A DNA stretch of 64,000 nucleotides from Streptomyces sp. VRA16 Mangrove soil (GCF_017377775.1 NZ_JAFVLN010000023.1:1-64000), one strand, 5' to 3'. Positions 1 to 8,113 are shown, counted from the stretch's first letter. Notes: a model not told the origin generated them from the letters alone. Numbers and translations are program-made.

Positions 1-286
1 CGTGGGCCCACAACCCGCCCCCCCCCCCCCCCCGGGGGGGGCCGCGCCGCGGAGAGCGAGGACACCGGGACAGTCACCCAGCTCGCCGACGACATGGTCT
101 ACGGCGGTGGCGGCGCCCAGGACGGGACGGGCTGCTGACGATCACCGGCTCGACCGGCAAGGCTTCACGGGCATGCCCGTCGTGGGCATCGACCCCGACA
201 AGGAGAACGCGGGCGCCGGGTCCGGGCAGCAGCCCGGTGGCGGGCAGTCGCCGAGCGCCGGCGGCACCCCGCCGAGCCAGGGGTAG
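1..286 (+). other. Damaged 3' end of an unidentified gene
   Basis: No intact gene can be defended here. Two stretches look coded but lie in different + frames: one reads TVTQLADDMVYGGGGAQDG and stops at TGA 136-138; the other reads GMPVVGIDPDKENAGAGSG and then a Gly/Pro/Ser-rich tail to TAG 284-286. Together they resemble the C-terminus of one exported or wall-associated protein broken by frameshifts. The upstream part is lost in the homopolymer at 18-41, so sequencing error is as likely as real decay. The upstream boundary is outside the window. Confidence 0.3.
18..41. repeat. C16/G8 homopolymer junction
   Basis: Sixteen consecutive C (18-33) are followed directly by eight G (34-41). Runs like this are rare even at Streptomyces GC content and are a typical place for polymerase slippage or assembly error. 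It lies at the very edge of the window, so the reading frame upstream of it cannot be trusted. Confidence 0.7.
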
Positions 287-295
287 AAGCCGCCG

Positions 296-988
296 TCACA
301 CCGTGTGCTCCCGCCGGCCCGGGAAGCGGTCGAGCATCGCCCGCAGTTCTTCGGCGCCGACGTCGGCGCCGAACGCCTCGGTGCCGGGCTGGAGCCGTAC
401 GCCGTCGGCCAGTCCTCCCGCGCCGACGGGGTCGAAGCCGAGCCGGTCGACGAGGTGCGCGACGGCGGCGAGCGCGGCCTCGTCGTCACCGGCGACGGCG
501 ATGGCCTTGCGTCCCGCGGTGCCCGCGGGCCGCGCCCCGTCCTCCAGGTGGTGGTACCCCATGTGGTTGAACGCCTTGACGACCCGCGCCCCGGTCAGGA
601 ACCGCTGCACGGTCGCGCTGGAGGAGACGGCGGGGTCGCTGAGATCGTCCCTGACGCCGTCCGTCTCCCACCAGTAGTTCATGGCGTCGATCACCGGCTT
701 GCCGCGCAGCGCCTCCACGGGCAGCGTGCGGTACTTGCCGAGGGGCAGCGCGAGCACCACGGCGTCCGCGCCCGCCACCGCCTCGTCCACGGTGACCGCG
801 ACCGCCCCCGGCGTCAGCACGTCGACCGTGAGCGCGATCTTCGCCGGGTCCCCGGAACCGGCGATCAGCACCCGGTACCCGGCGCCGAGCGCGAGCCGCG
901 CCAGCACCGTGCCGACCTTGCCGGCCCCCAGGATGCCGAGCGTCCGTATCTCACCGACGTCCGCGTCCGCGCCCGGGTCCACGTCCAT
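296..988 (-). CDS. NADPH-dependent F420 reductase-like oxidoreductase
   Basis: 230 residues from the chosen ATG. The N-terminus has a Rossmann nucleotide loop (LGILGAGKVGTVLARLA), then a TVDEAVAGADAVVLALPL segment and VVKAFNHMGYHHLEDG, the order seen in the F420-dependent NADP reductase/YrrC-like family (COG2085). It probably moves hydride between NADP and a partner cofactor or substrate in the cytoplasm. ATG 988 has GGAGGT about 11 nt upstream; an alternative GTG at 1030 would add 14 residues encoded by a hexamer repeat (Asp-Val repeats). It follows the luciferase-like monooxygenase gene on the same strand after about 70 nt, which suits a reductase/oxygenase pair. True cofactor is not readable from sequence. 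Confidence 0.8.
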   Translation of the reverse strand: MDVDPGADADVGEIRTLGILGAGKVGTVLARLALGAGYRVLIAGSGDPAKIALTVDVLTPGAVAVTVDEAVAGADAVVLALPLGKYRTLPVEALRGKPVIDAMNYWWETDGVRDDLSDPAVSSSATVQRFLTGARVVKAFNHMGYHHLEDGARPAGTAGRKAIAVAGDDEAALAAVAHLVDRLGFDPVGAGGLADGVRLQPGTEAFGADVGAEELRAMLDRFPGRREHTV

Positions 989-994
989 GGCGCC

Positions 995-1030
995 GTCCAC
1001 CTCCACGTCCACGTCCACGTCCACGTCCAC
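995..1030. repeat. Six tandem GTGGAC hexamers
   Basis: On the minus strand GTGGAC is repeated (one unit is GTGGAG) immediately before the likely ATG of the reductase gene. Read as protein it gives Val-Asp repeats. It is either an untranslated leader or a variable N-terminal extension; copy-number change by units of 6 would keep frame. Confidence 0.75.
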
Positions 1031-1059
1031 CGTCTCCGTTCGTCCGTACGTTCCTGAGG

Positions 1060-2088
1060 TCAGCCCGCGAGGATGTCGCGGACCATCGGCACGACCTTCG
1101 TGCCGTACAGCTCGACGGCGCGCAGCCGGGCGCCGACCGGCATCGTGCCGGAGCCGTAGATCATGTCGAACCGGCCGACGCCGAGGCCCTCGACGGCGGC
1201 GGCCATCTTCCGGGCGACCGTCTCGGGCGAGCCGATGTAGAGGGAGCCGTGCTCGATCTCGCGCTCGTACTCCGCCTTGGTCACCGGCGGCCAGCCGCGC
1301 AGCGCGCCGATGCGGTCGCGCATCACCTTGTAGCGGGGCCAGTGCAGTTCACGGGCCTCCTGGTCGGTGTCGGCGACGAAGCCCGGCGAGTGCATGCCCA
1401 CGGGGTGGGCGGTGGTGCCGAACTGCTCGGCCGCACGCTCGTACAGGTCGATGTACGGGGCGAAGCGGGTCGGGCTGCCGCCGATGATGGCGATCATCAG
1501 CGGGAGTCCGTACTTGGCCGTGCGCACCACCGACTGCGGGGTGCCGCCGACACCGACCCAAGTGGTCAGCCCGTGCTCCGTCTTGGGGAACACGTCGGCG
1601 TCGACGAGCGGCGCCCGCTTGGTACCGCTCCAGGTGACCGGCTTCTCCTCCAGGAGCTTCGCGAAGAGTTCGATCTTCTCCTCGAAGAGCACGTCGTAGT
1701 CGGCGAGGTCGTAACCGAACAGGGGGAAGGACTCGGTGAACGAGCCGCGCCCCAGGATCACTTCGGCCCGCCCGTTCGACAGGGCGTCCAGGGTCGCGAA
1801 CCGCTGGAAGACGCGCACCGGGTCGTCGGAGCTCAGGACCGTCACACCGGATCCGAGCTTGATCCGCTCGGTGCGGGTGGCGATGCCCGCGAGCACCGTC
1901 TCCGGCGTCGAGATCGCGTACTCGGGGCGGTGGTGCTCGCCGAGGGCGAGGGCGTCGACACCGACCTGGTCGGCGAGGACGGCCTCGTCGACGACGTGCC
2001 GGATGGCCTGCGCGTACGAGACGGGACGGCCGGAGTCGTCCTCGGGCACGTCGCCGAACGTGTCCAGGCCGAAGAGGAGTTCAGACAT
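1060..2088 (-). CDS. LLM-class flavin-dependent monooxygenase
   Basis: 342 residues, a normal length for bacterial luciferase-like proteins. Visible family marks are LALGEHHRPEY near residue 50, IKLGSGVTVLSSDDPVRVFQ around 75-95, the ILGRGSF segment and ATLDALSNGRAEVILGRG. These form the TIM-barrel that binds FMN (or F420 in some members). It probably oxidises a small organic substrate with a supplied reduced flavin. It sits between a DoxX-like gene and an F420-reductase-like gene, all on the minus strand and divergent from a TetR regulator, so the three are probably one regulated unit. Substrate unknown. Confidence 0.88.
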   Translation of the reverse strand: MSELLFGLDTFGDVPEDDSGRPVSYAQAIRHVVDEAVLADQVGVDALALGEHHRPEYAISTPETVLAGIATRTERIKLGSGVTVLSSDDPVRVFQRFATLDALSNGRAEVILGRGSFTESFPLFGYDLADYDVLFEEKIELFAKLLEEKPVTWSGTKRAPLVDADVFPKTEHGLTTWVGVGGTPQSVVRTAKYGLPLMIAIIGGSPTRFAPYIDLYERAAEQFGTTAHPVGMHSPGFVADTDQEARELHWPRYKVMRDRIGALRGWPPVTKAEYEREIEHGSLYIGSPETVARKMAAAVEGLGVGRFDMIYGSGTMPVGARLRAVELYGTKVVPMVRDILAG

Positions 2089-2155
2089 GGGAGCGGCTCC
2101 TTCGTGAGCGGGGGGGGCGAGGAGAACGAGAGGGCGGGGTCGGGTCGGGTCGGGG

Positions 2156-2527
2156 TCACCAGGCGTAGGGCCCGAAGCGGCCCCAGGCGATGACCACGGC
2201 GACGACGAGCAGCACCGCGCCGGGCGTGATCTGCGACCACTCCTTGAGCCGGACGTGGGTGACGACCGCGCCGAGCATGATCAGCGCCGCGCCGGTCGCG
2301 GCGAGCGGTGTCAGGACGGTGGCGATGCCGGTGGCGGCCGGGAGGACGAGGCCAAGTCCGGCCAGCACCTCAAGGGCGGCGATGGCCTTGACCTGGCCCG
2401 CGCTGAAGCTCCGGGCCCACGGCATGGCCTCAGCGGTCTGTGCGTAGGGCTTGGCGAGCTTGCCGCCGCCGGCGGCGAACAGGGCGAGAGCCAGCAGTGT
2501 CTGGAGGATCCAGAGGAAGACGGTCAC
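2156..2527 (-). CDS. DoxX family membrane protein
   Basis: 123 residues, four predicted hydrophobic helices. The first runs VFLWILQTLLALALFAAGGGKLAK, typical of DoxX/DoxD-like proteins, followed by MPWARSFSAGQVKAIAALEVLAGLGLVLP. Starts with GTG at 2527. DoxX-like proteins are small inner-membrane proteins linked to quinone/thiol redox or to detoxification; a precise role is not known. It is the first gene of the minus-strand group and lies head-to-head with the TetR gene, with a palindrome between them. Confidence 0.85.
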   Translation of the reverse strand: MTVFLWILQTLLALALFAAGGGKLAKPYAQTAEAMPWARSFSAGQVKAIAALEVLAGLGLVLPAATGIATVLTPLAATGAALIMLGAVVTHVRLKEWSQITPGAVLLVVAVVIAWGRFGPYAW

Positions 2528-2575
2528 GGTTCGGTCCTGTCTCAGCGGTCGCGGTCGGCGTGTCGGGCACGAGCG

Positions 2576-2597
2576 TAAACGGACTTCACCCCGTTTA
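2576..2597. promoter_or_regulatory. Probable TetR operator
   Basis: Inverted repeat TAAACGG, 8-nt spacer, CCGTTTA, perfect arms, in the 95-nt gap between the DoxX gene and the TetR gene. Its AT-rich arms stand out from the surrounding GC-rich sequence. Position and symmetry suit a dimeric TetR repressor controlling both directions. Confidence 0.65.
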
Positions 2598-2622
2598 GTA
2601 TTCCGGAGGTAGGTTGGGATCC

Positions 2623-3246
2623 ATGGACCGCCCTTTCGTGCCGCTCGGCCGGCCCCGAGCCGAACGGGCCGACGCCGCCCGCAACCGCGAGCAGCTGCTG
2701 GCCACGGCCCGCGCGATGGTCGCCGAGACGGGCGTCGAGAAGGTCACGATGGACGGCCTGGCCGAGCGGGCCGGGCTGGGCAAGGGCACCGTCTACCGCC
2801 GCTTCGGCACGCGCGCGGGGATCTTCCACGCGCTCCTCGACGAGGACGAGCACGCCTTCCAGGAGCACGTCATGAGCGGCCCGCCGCCGCTGGGACCCGG
2901 CGCCGACCCCCTCGACCGGCTCATCGCGTACGGCCGTGCCCGCACCGCCTATCTGGCCGACCACCTGGAGCTGGTGCGCGCGTCCCTGGACCGCAACGGG
3001 CCGGCGCCCGCCGAAGGGGCGTCCACCCTGACCCGGCTGCACATCCGGATGCTCCTGGGGCTCGCCCGGCCCGGCGTCGCCGACCTGGACACCCTGGCCC
3101 TGCAGCTGACGGCCGCGCTGGAGGGCCCGGTGATGCTGTTCCTGTCGGCCCCGCGGCCGACGAGCCGGCCGGGCCCCCCGGCCGCGGACCGCCTCGGCGA
3201 CAGCTGGGAGGCGTTGGTCGAGCGGATCTGCGGACGGTCGGCGTAG
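2623..3246 (+). CDS. TetR/AcrR family transcriptional regulator
   Basis: 207 residues. The N-terminal helix-turn-helix is clear: NREQLLATARAMVAETG, then VTMDGLAERAGLGKGTVYRRF with the GKGTVYRRFG recognition helix. The C-terminal half is a ligand-binding domain with no nameable ligand. ATG 2623 is preceded by GGAGG at 2604-2609; an in-frame TTG at 2614 is too near that site. It is divergent from the DoxX/LLM/F420-reductase-like genes and probably represses them and itself through the palindrome at 2576-2597. Confidence 0.88.
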   Translation: MDRPFVPLGRPRAERADAARNREQLLATARAMVAETGVEKVTMDGLAERAGLGKGTVYRRFGTRAGIFHALLDEDEHAFQEHVMSGPPPLGPGADPLDRLIAYGRARTAYLADHLELVRASLDRNGPAPAEGASTLTRLHIRMLLGLARPGVADLDTLALQLTAALEGPVMLFLSAPRPTSRPGPPAADRLGDSWEALVERICGRSA

Positions 3247-3338
3247 GGACCGCGGATCAAGCGCCCGCGGGAGGAATCCCCCGGCCCCGCCGCGCGTTGC
3301 GCAAGGCAGTGAAGTCGTCGACCCAGCAGGGAGCCAGC

Positions 3339-3746
3339 ATGTACGCCGATCCGGGCATCATTCGGAAGATCCTGACGCAGGACGGCGACACCTGGGCCGT
3401 CGTCGGTCTTTCGTCGAACCGGTCCCGCGCCGCGTACCGGGTGGCGGAGGTGCTGCAGCGCTTCGGCAAGCGGATCGTCCCCGTCCACCCGAAGGCCGAG
3501 ACGGTGCACGGGGAGCAGGGCTACCCGTCGCTCGACGCGATCCCGTTCCCGGTCGACGTGGTCGATGTCTTCGTCAACAGCGACCTCGCGGGCACCGTCG
3601 CCGACGAGGCCGCGGCGATCGGCGCCAAGGCCGTCTGGTTCCAGCTCGGCGTCGTCGACGAAGCCGCGTACGAGCGCACCCGCGCCGCCGGGCTCGACAT
3701 GGTCATGGACCGGTGCCCGGCGATCGAGATCCCGTCACTGCGCTAG
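3339..3746 (+). CDS. CoA-binding protein (YccU-like)
   Basis: 135 residues, a single Rossmann-like CoA-binding domain: DTWAVVGLSSNRSRAAYRVAEVLQ near the start, IVPVHPK and VDVVDVFVNSD in the middle, and AVWFQLGVVDEAA near the end. This matches the stand-alone YccU/YmdB-type proteins that bind CoA but have no proven enzyme activity. ATG 3339 has a GGGA site about 8 nt upstream. The gene overlaps the end of the convergent GNAT gene by 12 nt. Confidence 0.85.
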   Translation: MYADPGIIRKILTQDGDTWAVVGLSSNRSRAAYRVAEVLQRFGKRIVPVHPKAETVHGEQGYPSLDAIPFPVDVVDVFVNSDLAGTVADEAAAIGAKAVWFQLGVVDEAAYERTRAAGLDMVMDRCPAIEIPSLR

Positions 3747-4118
3747 CCGCTCGCCCGGCCCTCGCCACTCGTGGCGCAGCAGGCCGTAGACCGGTTCGTC
3801 GACGCGGCGGCCGTGACCGCGGCCCCACTGGTCCTTCTCGCCGATGACGATGCCGATCCGGCAGCGCCGGTGTTCCCGCTCGATGAGGGCGAGGTGGAGG
3901 AAGCCGATGGGCTCCTCGCGGCCCGCGACGCCGATCGCGCGGTGGACGACGTCCTCGCTGGGGCGCATCCATCCGTCGAGCTTCTCCGCTATTTCGTCGC
4001 GGGTGTACGGAGAGGTGGCGTCGTCGCTGAGCCGCTGGATCTCGGCGTCGTTCTTCCACCGCAGCAGTGGTTCCAGGCTCGCCCGCGTGTGCGGGCGCAG
4101 CTCCGTCGGGTCCGTCAC
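3735..4118 (-). CDS. GNAT family acetyltransferase, C-terminally short
   Basis: 127 residues from GTG 4118, which overlaps the upstream amidohydrolase stop as GTGA. The sequence TELRPHTRASLEPLLRWKNDAE and IGFLHLALIEREHRRCRIGIVIGEKDQWGRGHG shows a RimJ/RimL-like GNAT fold including the acetyl-CoA loop (QWGRGHG). Normal members continue for 40-50 residues with two more strands; here the frame ends after GLLRHEWRGPGERLAQ, overlapping the next gene. It may be a truncated, inactive copy. Coupled to the M20 gene. Confidence 0.65.
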   Translation of the reverse strand: MTDPTELRPHTRASLEPLLRWKNDAEIQRLSDDATSPYTRDEIAEKLDGWMRPSEDVVHRAIGVAGREEPIGFLHLALIEREHRRCRIGIVIGEKDQWGRGHGRRVDEPVYGLLRHEWRGPGERLAQ

Positions 4119-5362
4119 TTCGCCGCCTCCAGCCATGCGAGGGCCGCGGTGGTCAGGGCGGTGACGCCCGTGGTGATGGTCGGCTCCACGAGCGGCGCGA
4201 AGAACGGGGAGTGGTTGGAGGGGATGTCGCGTTCGGTGGTGCCCGCCTCGGCGGCCGCCGCCATCCGGTCGGGGTCGAGGCCCCCGAACATCCAGTAGCA
4301 GATGGGCACTTCGGCGGTCGTGGCGAAGAGGCCGACGTCCTCGCTGCCGGTCACCCGGCCCATGTCGAAGACCCGCTCCGCACCGAGGACCGCGCGCAGG
4401 GCCGTGACGGTGCGGTCGGTGGCCTCCGGGTCGTTGGTGAGGACGGGGAACCGGTCGAACTCGCGGATCTCCGGCTCCTGTTCGGCCCCGGACGCGGTGG
4501 CCTCCGCGCGCACGATGCGGTTGACGGCGGCGAGGACGCGGGCACGGGTCGCCTCGTCGTAGGTGCGGATGTTGACCTTGAGCTCGGCGCGGTCCGGGAT
4601 GATGTTGGCCTGGGTGCCGGCCTGGAGCGCGCCGACGGTCAGGACGGCGGTCTCGCTGCCCGCGACCTCGCGCGCGACGACCGTCTGGAGCCGCAGCACG
4701 GTGGCCGCCGCCATCACCACCGGGTCGATCGCCGCCTCGGGCCGCGAGCCGTGGGCGCCCTTGCCGTGCAGGACCACGTCGAGGGAGTCGGCCGCGGCGA
4801 ACGAGGGGCCCGCGTGCCAGCCGACCGTGCCCGCGGGCAGCGGTCCCACGTGCTGCCCGAGGACGATGTCGGGGCGCCCGAACCGGTCGAAGAAGTTGTC
4901 GTCGATCATGGCCTGGGCGCCCTGCGCGATCTCCTCGGCGGGCTGGAAGACGGCGACGATCCGCCCCGACCAGCGGGCGCGGGCGTCGGCGAGCAGGTGC
5001 AGCGTGCCGAGCAGGCAGGTGACGTGCATGTCGTGGCCGCAGGCGTGCATCACGCCGTCGACCGTGGAGGCGTAGTCGAGTCCGGTGCGTTCCTGGACCG
5101 GCAGCGCGTCGAAGTCGGCGCGCAGCAGCACGGTGGGGCCCGTGCCGTTGTCGAGGGTCGCCACGACGCCGGTGCGGCCCACCTCCTCGGTGACCTCGTA
5201 GCCGAGGGCGCGGGCGCGGCGGGCGGCCTCCGCCGCGGTCCGCGTCTCCTCGAAGGACAGCTCGGGGTGGGCGTGCAGATCGCGGTAGAGGTCCGCCAGT
5301 CCGGGCCGGATGCCGGGCAGACCGTCCAGGGCCTCGAGGGGTGCGGGCTGCTGCTCGGTCAT
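4115..5362 (-). CDS. M20 family amidohydrolase (peptidase/IAA-amino acid hydrolase-like)
   Basis: 415 residues from ATG 5362, chosen because GGAGG lies 5 nt before it. Metal-binding motifs of the M20D group are present: LLRADFDALPVQE, MHACGHDMHVTCLLG, FQPAEEIAQGAQAM with the catalytic Glu pair, and HGKGAHGSRPEAAIDP in the lid domain. Such enzymes cleave amide bonds of N-acyl amino acids or small peptides in the cytoplasm. It is followed by a GNAT gene with 4-nt overlap and preceded 31 nt away by a dehydrogenase gene, so the three are probably one transcript. The exact substrate is not evident. Confidence 0.88.
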   Translation of the reverse strand: MTEQQPAPLEALDGLPGIRPGLADLYRDLHAHPELSFEETRTAAEAARRARALGYEVTEEVGRTGVVATLDNGTGPTVLLRADFDALPVQERTGLDYASTVDGVMHACGHDMHVTCLLGTLHLLADARARWSGRIVAVFQPAEEIAQGAQAMIDDNFFDRFGRPDIVLGQHVGPLPAGTVGWHAGPSFAAADSLDVVLHGKGAHGSRPEAAIDPVVMAAATVLRLQTVVAREVAGSETAVLTVGALQAGTQANIIPDRAELKVNIRTYDEATRARVLAAVNRIVRAEATASGAEQEPEIREFDRFPVLTNDPEATDRTVTALRAVLGAERVFDMGRVTGSEDVGLFATTAEVPICYWMFGGLDPDRMAAAAEAGTTERDIPSNHSPFFAPLVEPTITTGVTALTTAALAWLEAAK

Positions 5363-5393
5363 CTGACCTCCTGGAACGGGCGGATCCTGAGCG

Positions 5394-6302
5394 TCATGCC
5401 TGTGCTTGATCATCCTCCCCGAACGACGCGAAGTACGCAGCGGCCATGTCCTCGTCGCCGTGGCCCTGTTCCTCGGCGCGGGCCAGGCGCGCGGCGCTCG
5501 CCTCGGCGACGTCGAGGCGGACGCCGTTGGCGCGCCCCGCCGCCACGATCAGCCGGGCGTCCTTGGCCGCCGTGGAGACCGCGAACTGGGCCGGGGAGAG
5601 CCGGCCCTCGCGCACCATGTCCGCCTTCATCCGCAGGTACGGCATGTCGAGGCCGCCACCGGCGATCGCGTCGAAGAAGGACTGCGGGTCCACGCCGAGC
5701 GCCTCGGACAGGGCGAGGACCTCGCCCGCGGCGCTGGTCGCGGCGAGCACCCAGCTGTTGGCGACGAGCTTGAGGCGGGTGGCGCTGCCCGCCGCGCCGT
5801 CCTGTCCGGTCCACACGGTGCGCGCGCCGACCGCGTCGAGGACGGGCGTCACCGCCGCCCGGTGCTCGCCCGGGCCCGCGGCGAGGATCAGGAGCTGTCC
5901 GGCCTCCGCGGGCTGGCGGGTGCCGAGCACCGGCGCGTCGAAGAGGACGAGACCGTGCTCGGCCGCGAACGCCGCCAGGTCGTCGAGCCCGTCCAGGCCC
6001 GCCGTCGTGGACTGGATCCAGGCGGCGCCGGGGCGCAGTCCCTCGGCCGCCCGCCGCATCACGTCGAGGGCGGCGGGACCGTCGTAGAGCATGGTCAGGA
6101 CGACATCGGCGCCGGAGACGGCCTCGGCCGGGGTGTCGGTGACGTGCACGCCGTCGGCGGTCAGCGGTTCGGCCTTGGCGCGGCTGCGGTTCCAGGCACG
6201 GACGGTGTGCCCGGCCCGCGCGATGTTGCGGGCCATGGCGGCGCCCATGATGCCGGTGCCCAGCACGCTCACGGTCAGTTTCTCGGTCGGCTCGGTAGTC
6301 AT
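5394..6302 (-). CDS. NAD(P)-dependent beta-hydroxyacid dehydrogenase family protein
   Basis: 302 residues from ATG 6302, with GGGGAGAG upstream. The N-terminal Rossmann loop is SVLGTGIMGAAMARNIARAGH; DVVLTMLYDGPAAL follows, and the C-terminal domain carries the family catalytic lysine in ATRLKLVANSWVLA. This places it with 3-hydroxyisobutyrate/6-phosphogluconate dehydrogenase-like enzymes that reduce or oxidise small hydroxyacids or imines. It is upstream of the M20 gene on the same strand. Substrate unknown. Confidence 0.87.
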   Translation of the reverse strand: MTTEPTEKLTVSVLGTGIMGAAMARNIARAGHTVRAWNRSRAKAEPLTADGVHVTDTPAEAVSGADVVLTMLYDGPAALDVMRRAAEGLRPGAAWIQSTTAGLDGLDDLAAFAAEHGLVLFDAPVLGTRQPAEAGQLLILAAGPGEHRAAVTPVLDAVGARTVWTGQDGAAGSATRLKLVANSWVLAATSAAGEVLALSEALGVDPQSFFDAIAGGGLDMPYLRMKADMVREGRLSPAQFAVSTAAKDARLIVAAGRANGVRLDVAEASAARLARAEEQGHGDEDMAAAYFASFGEDDQAQA

Positions 6303-6321
6303 GACAGCTACTCTCCCCCTT

Positions 6322-6753
6322 TCAGCGGCGCGCGGCATCGACGAGTCCGTCGAACCAGGCCCGGTGTCCGTTGAGCATCGGGGCGGGGCGCTCGTCGGCG
6401 AGGGCAGCGGCGGGCTTGCCGCACCGGGACTCCTGCGTGAGGACACGGGTACGGCCGCCGGGCAGATCCTCGACGAGCCATGCGTGCGGCACGTCGAGCG
6501 GCTCGTCCGGGCCGCCGCCCTGCCGCGCCGTCCACGAGAGCCGCCCGGGGACTCGCTCGCCCGGCTCCTGGAACTCGACGACGTGCGCGGCCGGTGGCGG
6601 GAAGCCGAAGGTGCCGAAGGAGAAGGCGGCGTCGTCGGCGAGGACCGGGCTGCCGCCCACCGGGAAGCCGATGTCGGCGTTGTCGTAGTGGCCCTCCCCC
6701 GTGGAGGTGTCGACGAGGAACCGCCACAGGCCGGCGGCGGTGCGGCCGCGCAC
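6322..6753 (-). CDS. SRPBCC (START-like) domain protein
   Basis: About 143 residues if GTG 6753 is used. The sequence LWRFLVDTSTGEGHYDNAD, then FTFG-like FSFGTFGFPPPAAHVVEFQE, PGRLSWTARQGG and PMLNGHRAWFDGLV is typical of actinobacterial SRPBCC/Aha1-type proteins with a hydrophobic cavity. The start is doubtful: there is no good ribosome site and the frame stays open upstream, so the first strand may have been lost to a rearrangement. It precedes the dehydrogenase gene by 19 nt on the same strand. Confidence 0.62.
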   Translation of the reverse strand: MRGRTAAGLWRFLVDTSTGEGHYDNADIGFPVGGSPVLADDAAFSFGTFGFPPPAAHVVEFQEPGERVPGRLSWTARQGGGPDEPLDVPHAWLVEDLPGGRTRVLTQESRCGKPAAALADERPAPMLNGHRAWFDGLVDAARR

Positions 6754-7136
6754 GAGCCGGCCGGGCAGGTCGCGGGCCCGATCGACGCGCTGGCCGCGCT
6801 GGAGGGCCGCTCGGACCTGCTGTCGGGGCACACCGGGCCGGTGCGCCCGGCCGGTCCCTGCGAGCCGCTGTGCACGCGCGTGCTGCCGGCGCCGGCGCCG
6901 CTCGTGGCGGACGGGGTGCGGCGGCGCGTCACGCAAGGGCTGCCCGATCCGCCCCTGGACGGTCCGCGGGCGGGCCGGCACGACCTGCTGATCGCGACGC
7001 GCCGCCCGCGCGGCCGCGCCCTGAAGCCGCTGCCGCCGGGCCGGCGAGGAGTACGTGCTGGTCGCGGCGGCGTCCTGGACCGAGCGGCTGCCGGCCGGCG
7101 AGGGCTCCCCGTGTGCGGCGCTCCGGGAACGGCAGT
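6754..7136. other. Unassigned 383-bp stretch, coding-like but broken
   Basis: No intact gene fits. On the + strand one frame reads GPIDALAALEGRSDLLSGHT and continues through HDLLIATRR; from about 7043 a second frame reads GEEYVLVAAASWTERLPAGE and runs to the methyltransferase stop. The two look like pieces of one protein separated by a frameshift, with start and family unrecognised. A decayed gene or a sequence error are both possible. Confidence 0.3.
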
Positions 7137-7973
7137 TCAGCCCTCCTTGCGCCGGGCCACCCGCAGCTCCGTCAGATACCGCTTGGTGACCGAGCCGCCG
7201 TAGGAGCCGTCGATGAGCTGCCCGATCGCGTCGAGCAGGCCCGCGCGGGCGGCCGGGTCGAGGGCGCGCGTCCCGGAGAAGGTGCGCAGCAGGTCGAGGT
7301 ACTCGGCCGTGGTGAAGGTGAGGTCGCGTGCGCAGCGGCGGAAGACGGGCGGCTCGAACCGATCGGCGCCGGGCAGCGCGGCGTTGCCCTGCTCGACGTT
7401 CCGGTTCGGGGCCTCCTGGCTGTCGTGCGGGATGTCGGCGGCGGGGGTGAGGCGCAGGCCGGGCGGGGTCGTCGGGTCGAAGCGTTCGTAGCAGCGCTGC
7501 ACGTCGACGAAGAACTGCTCGGTGCCGCCCGCGACATGGTGCGTGGACACGGTGGCGAGAGCGCCGCCGGGGCGCAGGGCCCGCGCCGACTTGGCGACGC
7601 GCACGGCGGGGTCGATCCAGTGGAACGAGGTCGCGGCGAGGACCACGTCGAAGGGTTCGGGCGGCAGCGGCCACTCCTCGAACGCCCCGGTTTCTACGCT
7701 GACTTGAGGGTGTCCGGCGAGGTTGCGACGGGCGACGGCCGCCAGTTCGGGGCCGAGTTCGACGGCGGTGATCCGGCAGCCGCGCGCGGCCAGCGGCACC
7801 GTCGCCTTGCCGGTGCCACAGCCCAGTTCGAGGACCCGGCAGCCGGGGCCCGTGCCGGTGAGCTCGGCCAGATCGTCGTAGAGCCGCTCGGGGTACCCGG
7901 GCCTGGCCCGGTCGTAGACCTCGGCGTCTTCGGTGAAGGTGCGGCGCAGGCGTTCACGTTCGGTGTCGGTCAC
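7137..7973 (-). CDS. Class I SAM-dependent methyltransferase
   Basis: 278 residues. Motif I is VLELGCGTGKATVPLA, followed by ITAVELGPELAAVAR (motif II acidic residue), FDVVLAATSFHWID and ALRPGGALATVSTHH. The N-terminus TFTEDAEVYDRARPGYPERLYDDL is characteristic of actinobacterial trans-aconitate-type or ubiquinone-type methyltransferases. It acts in the cytoplasm on an unknown small molecule. It lies downstream of the galactan operon terminator and is probably transcribed separately. Confidence 0.85.
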   Translation of the reverse strand: MTDTERERLRRTFTEDAEVYDRARPGYPERLYDDLAELTGTGPGCRVLELGCGTGKATVPLAARGCRITAVELGPELAAVARRNLAGHPQVSVETGAFEEWPLPPEPFDVVLAATSFHWIDPAVRVAKSARALRPGGALATVSTHHVAGGTEQFFVDVQRCYERFDPTTPPGLRLTPAADIPHDSQEAPNRNVEQGNAALPGADRFEPPVFRRCARDLTFTTAEYLDLLRTFSGTRALDPAARAGLLDAIGQLIDGSYGGSVTKRYLTELRVARRKEG

Positions 7974-8063
7974 CCGGGCACGCTACGGCGCGCGCCCGGG
8001 TGCCGCACCGGGAAATCGCCGTCCGCCGTCCGGTTGCCATCTGTGACACACGGGACGGCACGA

Positions 8064-8093
8064 GGGGGCGGGGCCCGTCCGGGTCCCGCCCCC
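8064..8093. terminator. Terminator of the galactan operon
   Basis: GGGGGCGGG (8064-8072) pairs with CCCGCCCCC (8085-8093) around a 12-nt loop, 21 nt past the stop of the GH30 gene. It is a strong GC stem without a U tract, as is usual in Streptomyces. Confidence 0.6.
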
Positions 8094-8113
8094 GCGCTGC
8101 GCCCACCGGGCCG

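Noticed and set aside
4067..5773. 568-codon + strand frame opposite the M20 gene
   Set aside because: Shadow of M20 and dehydrogenase genes, which have full catalytic motifs.
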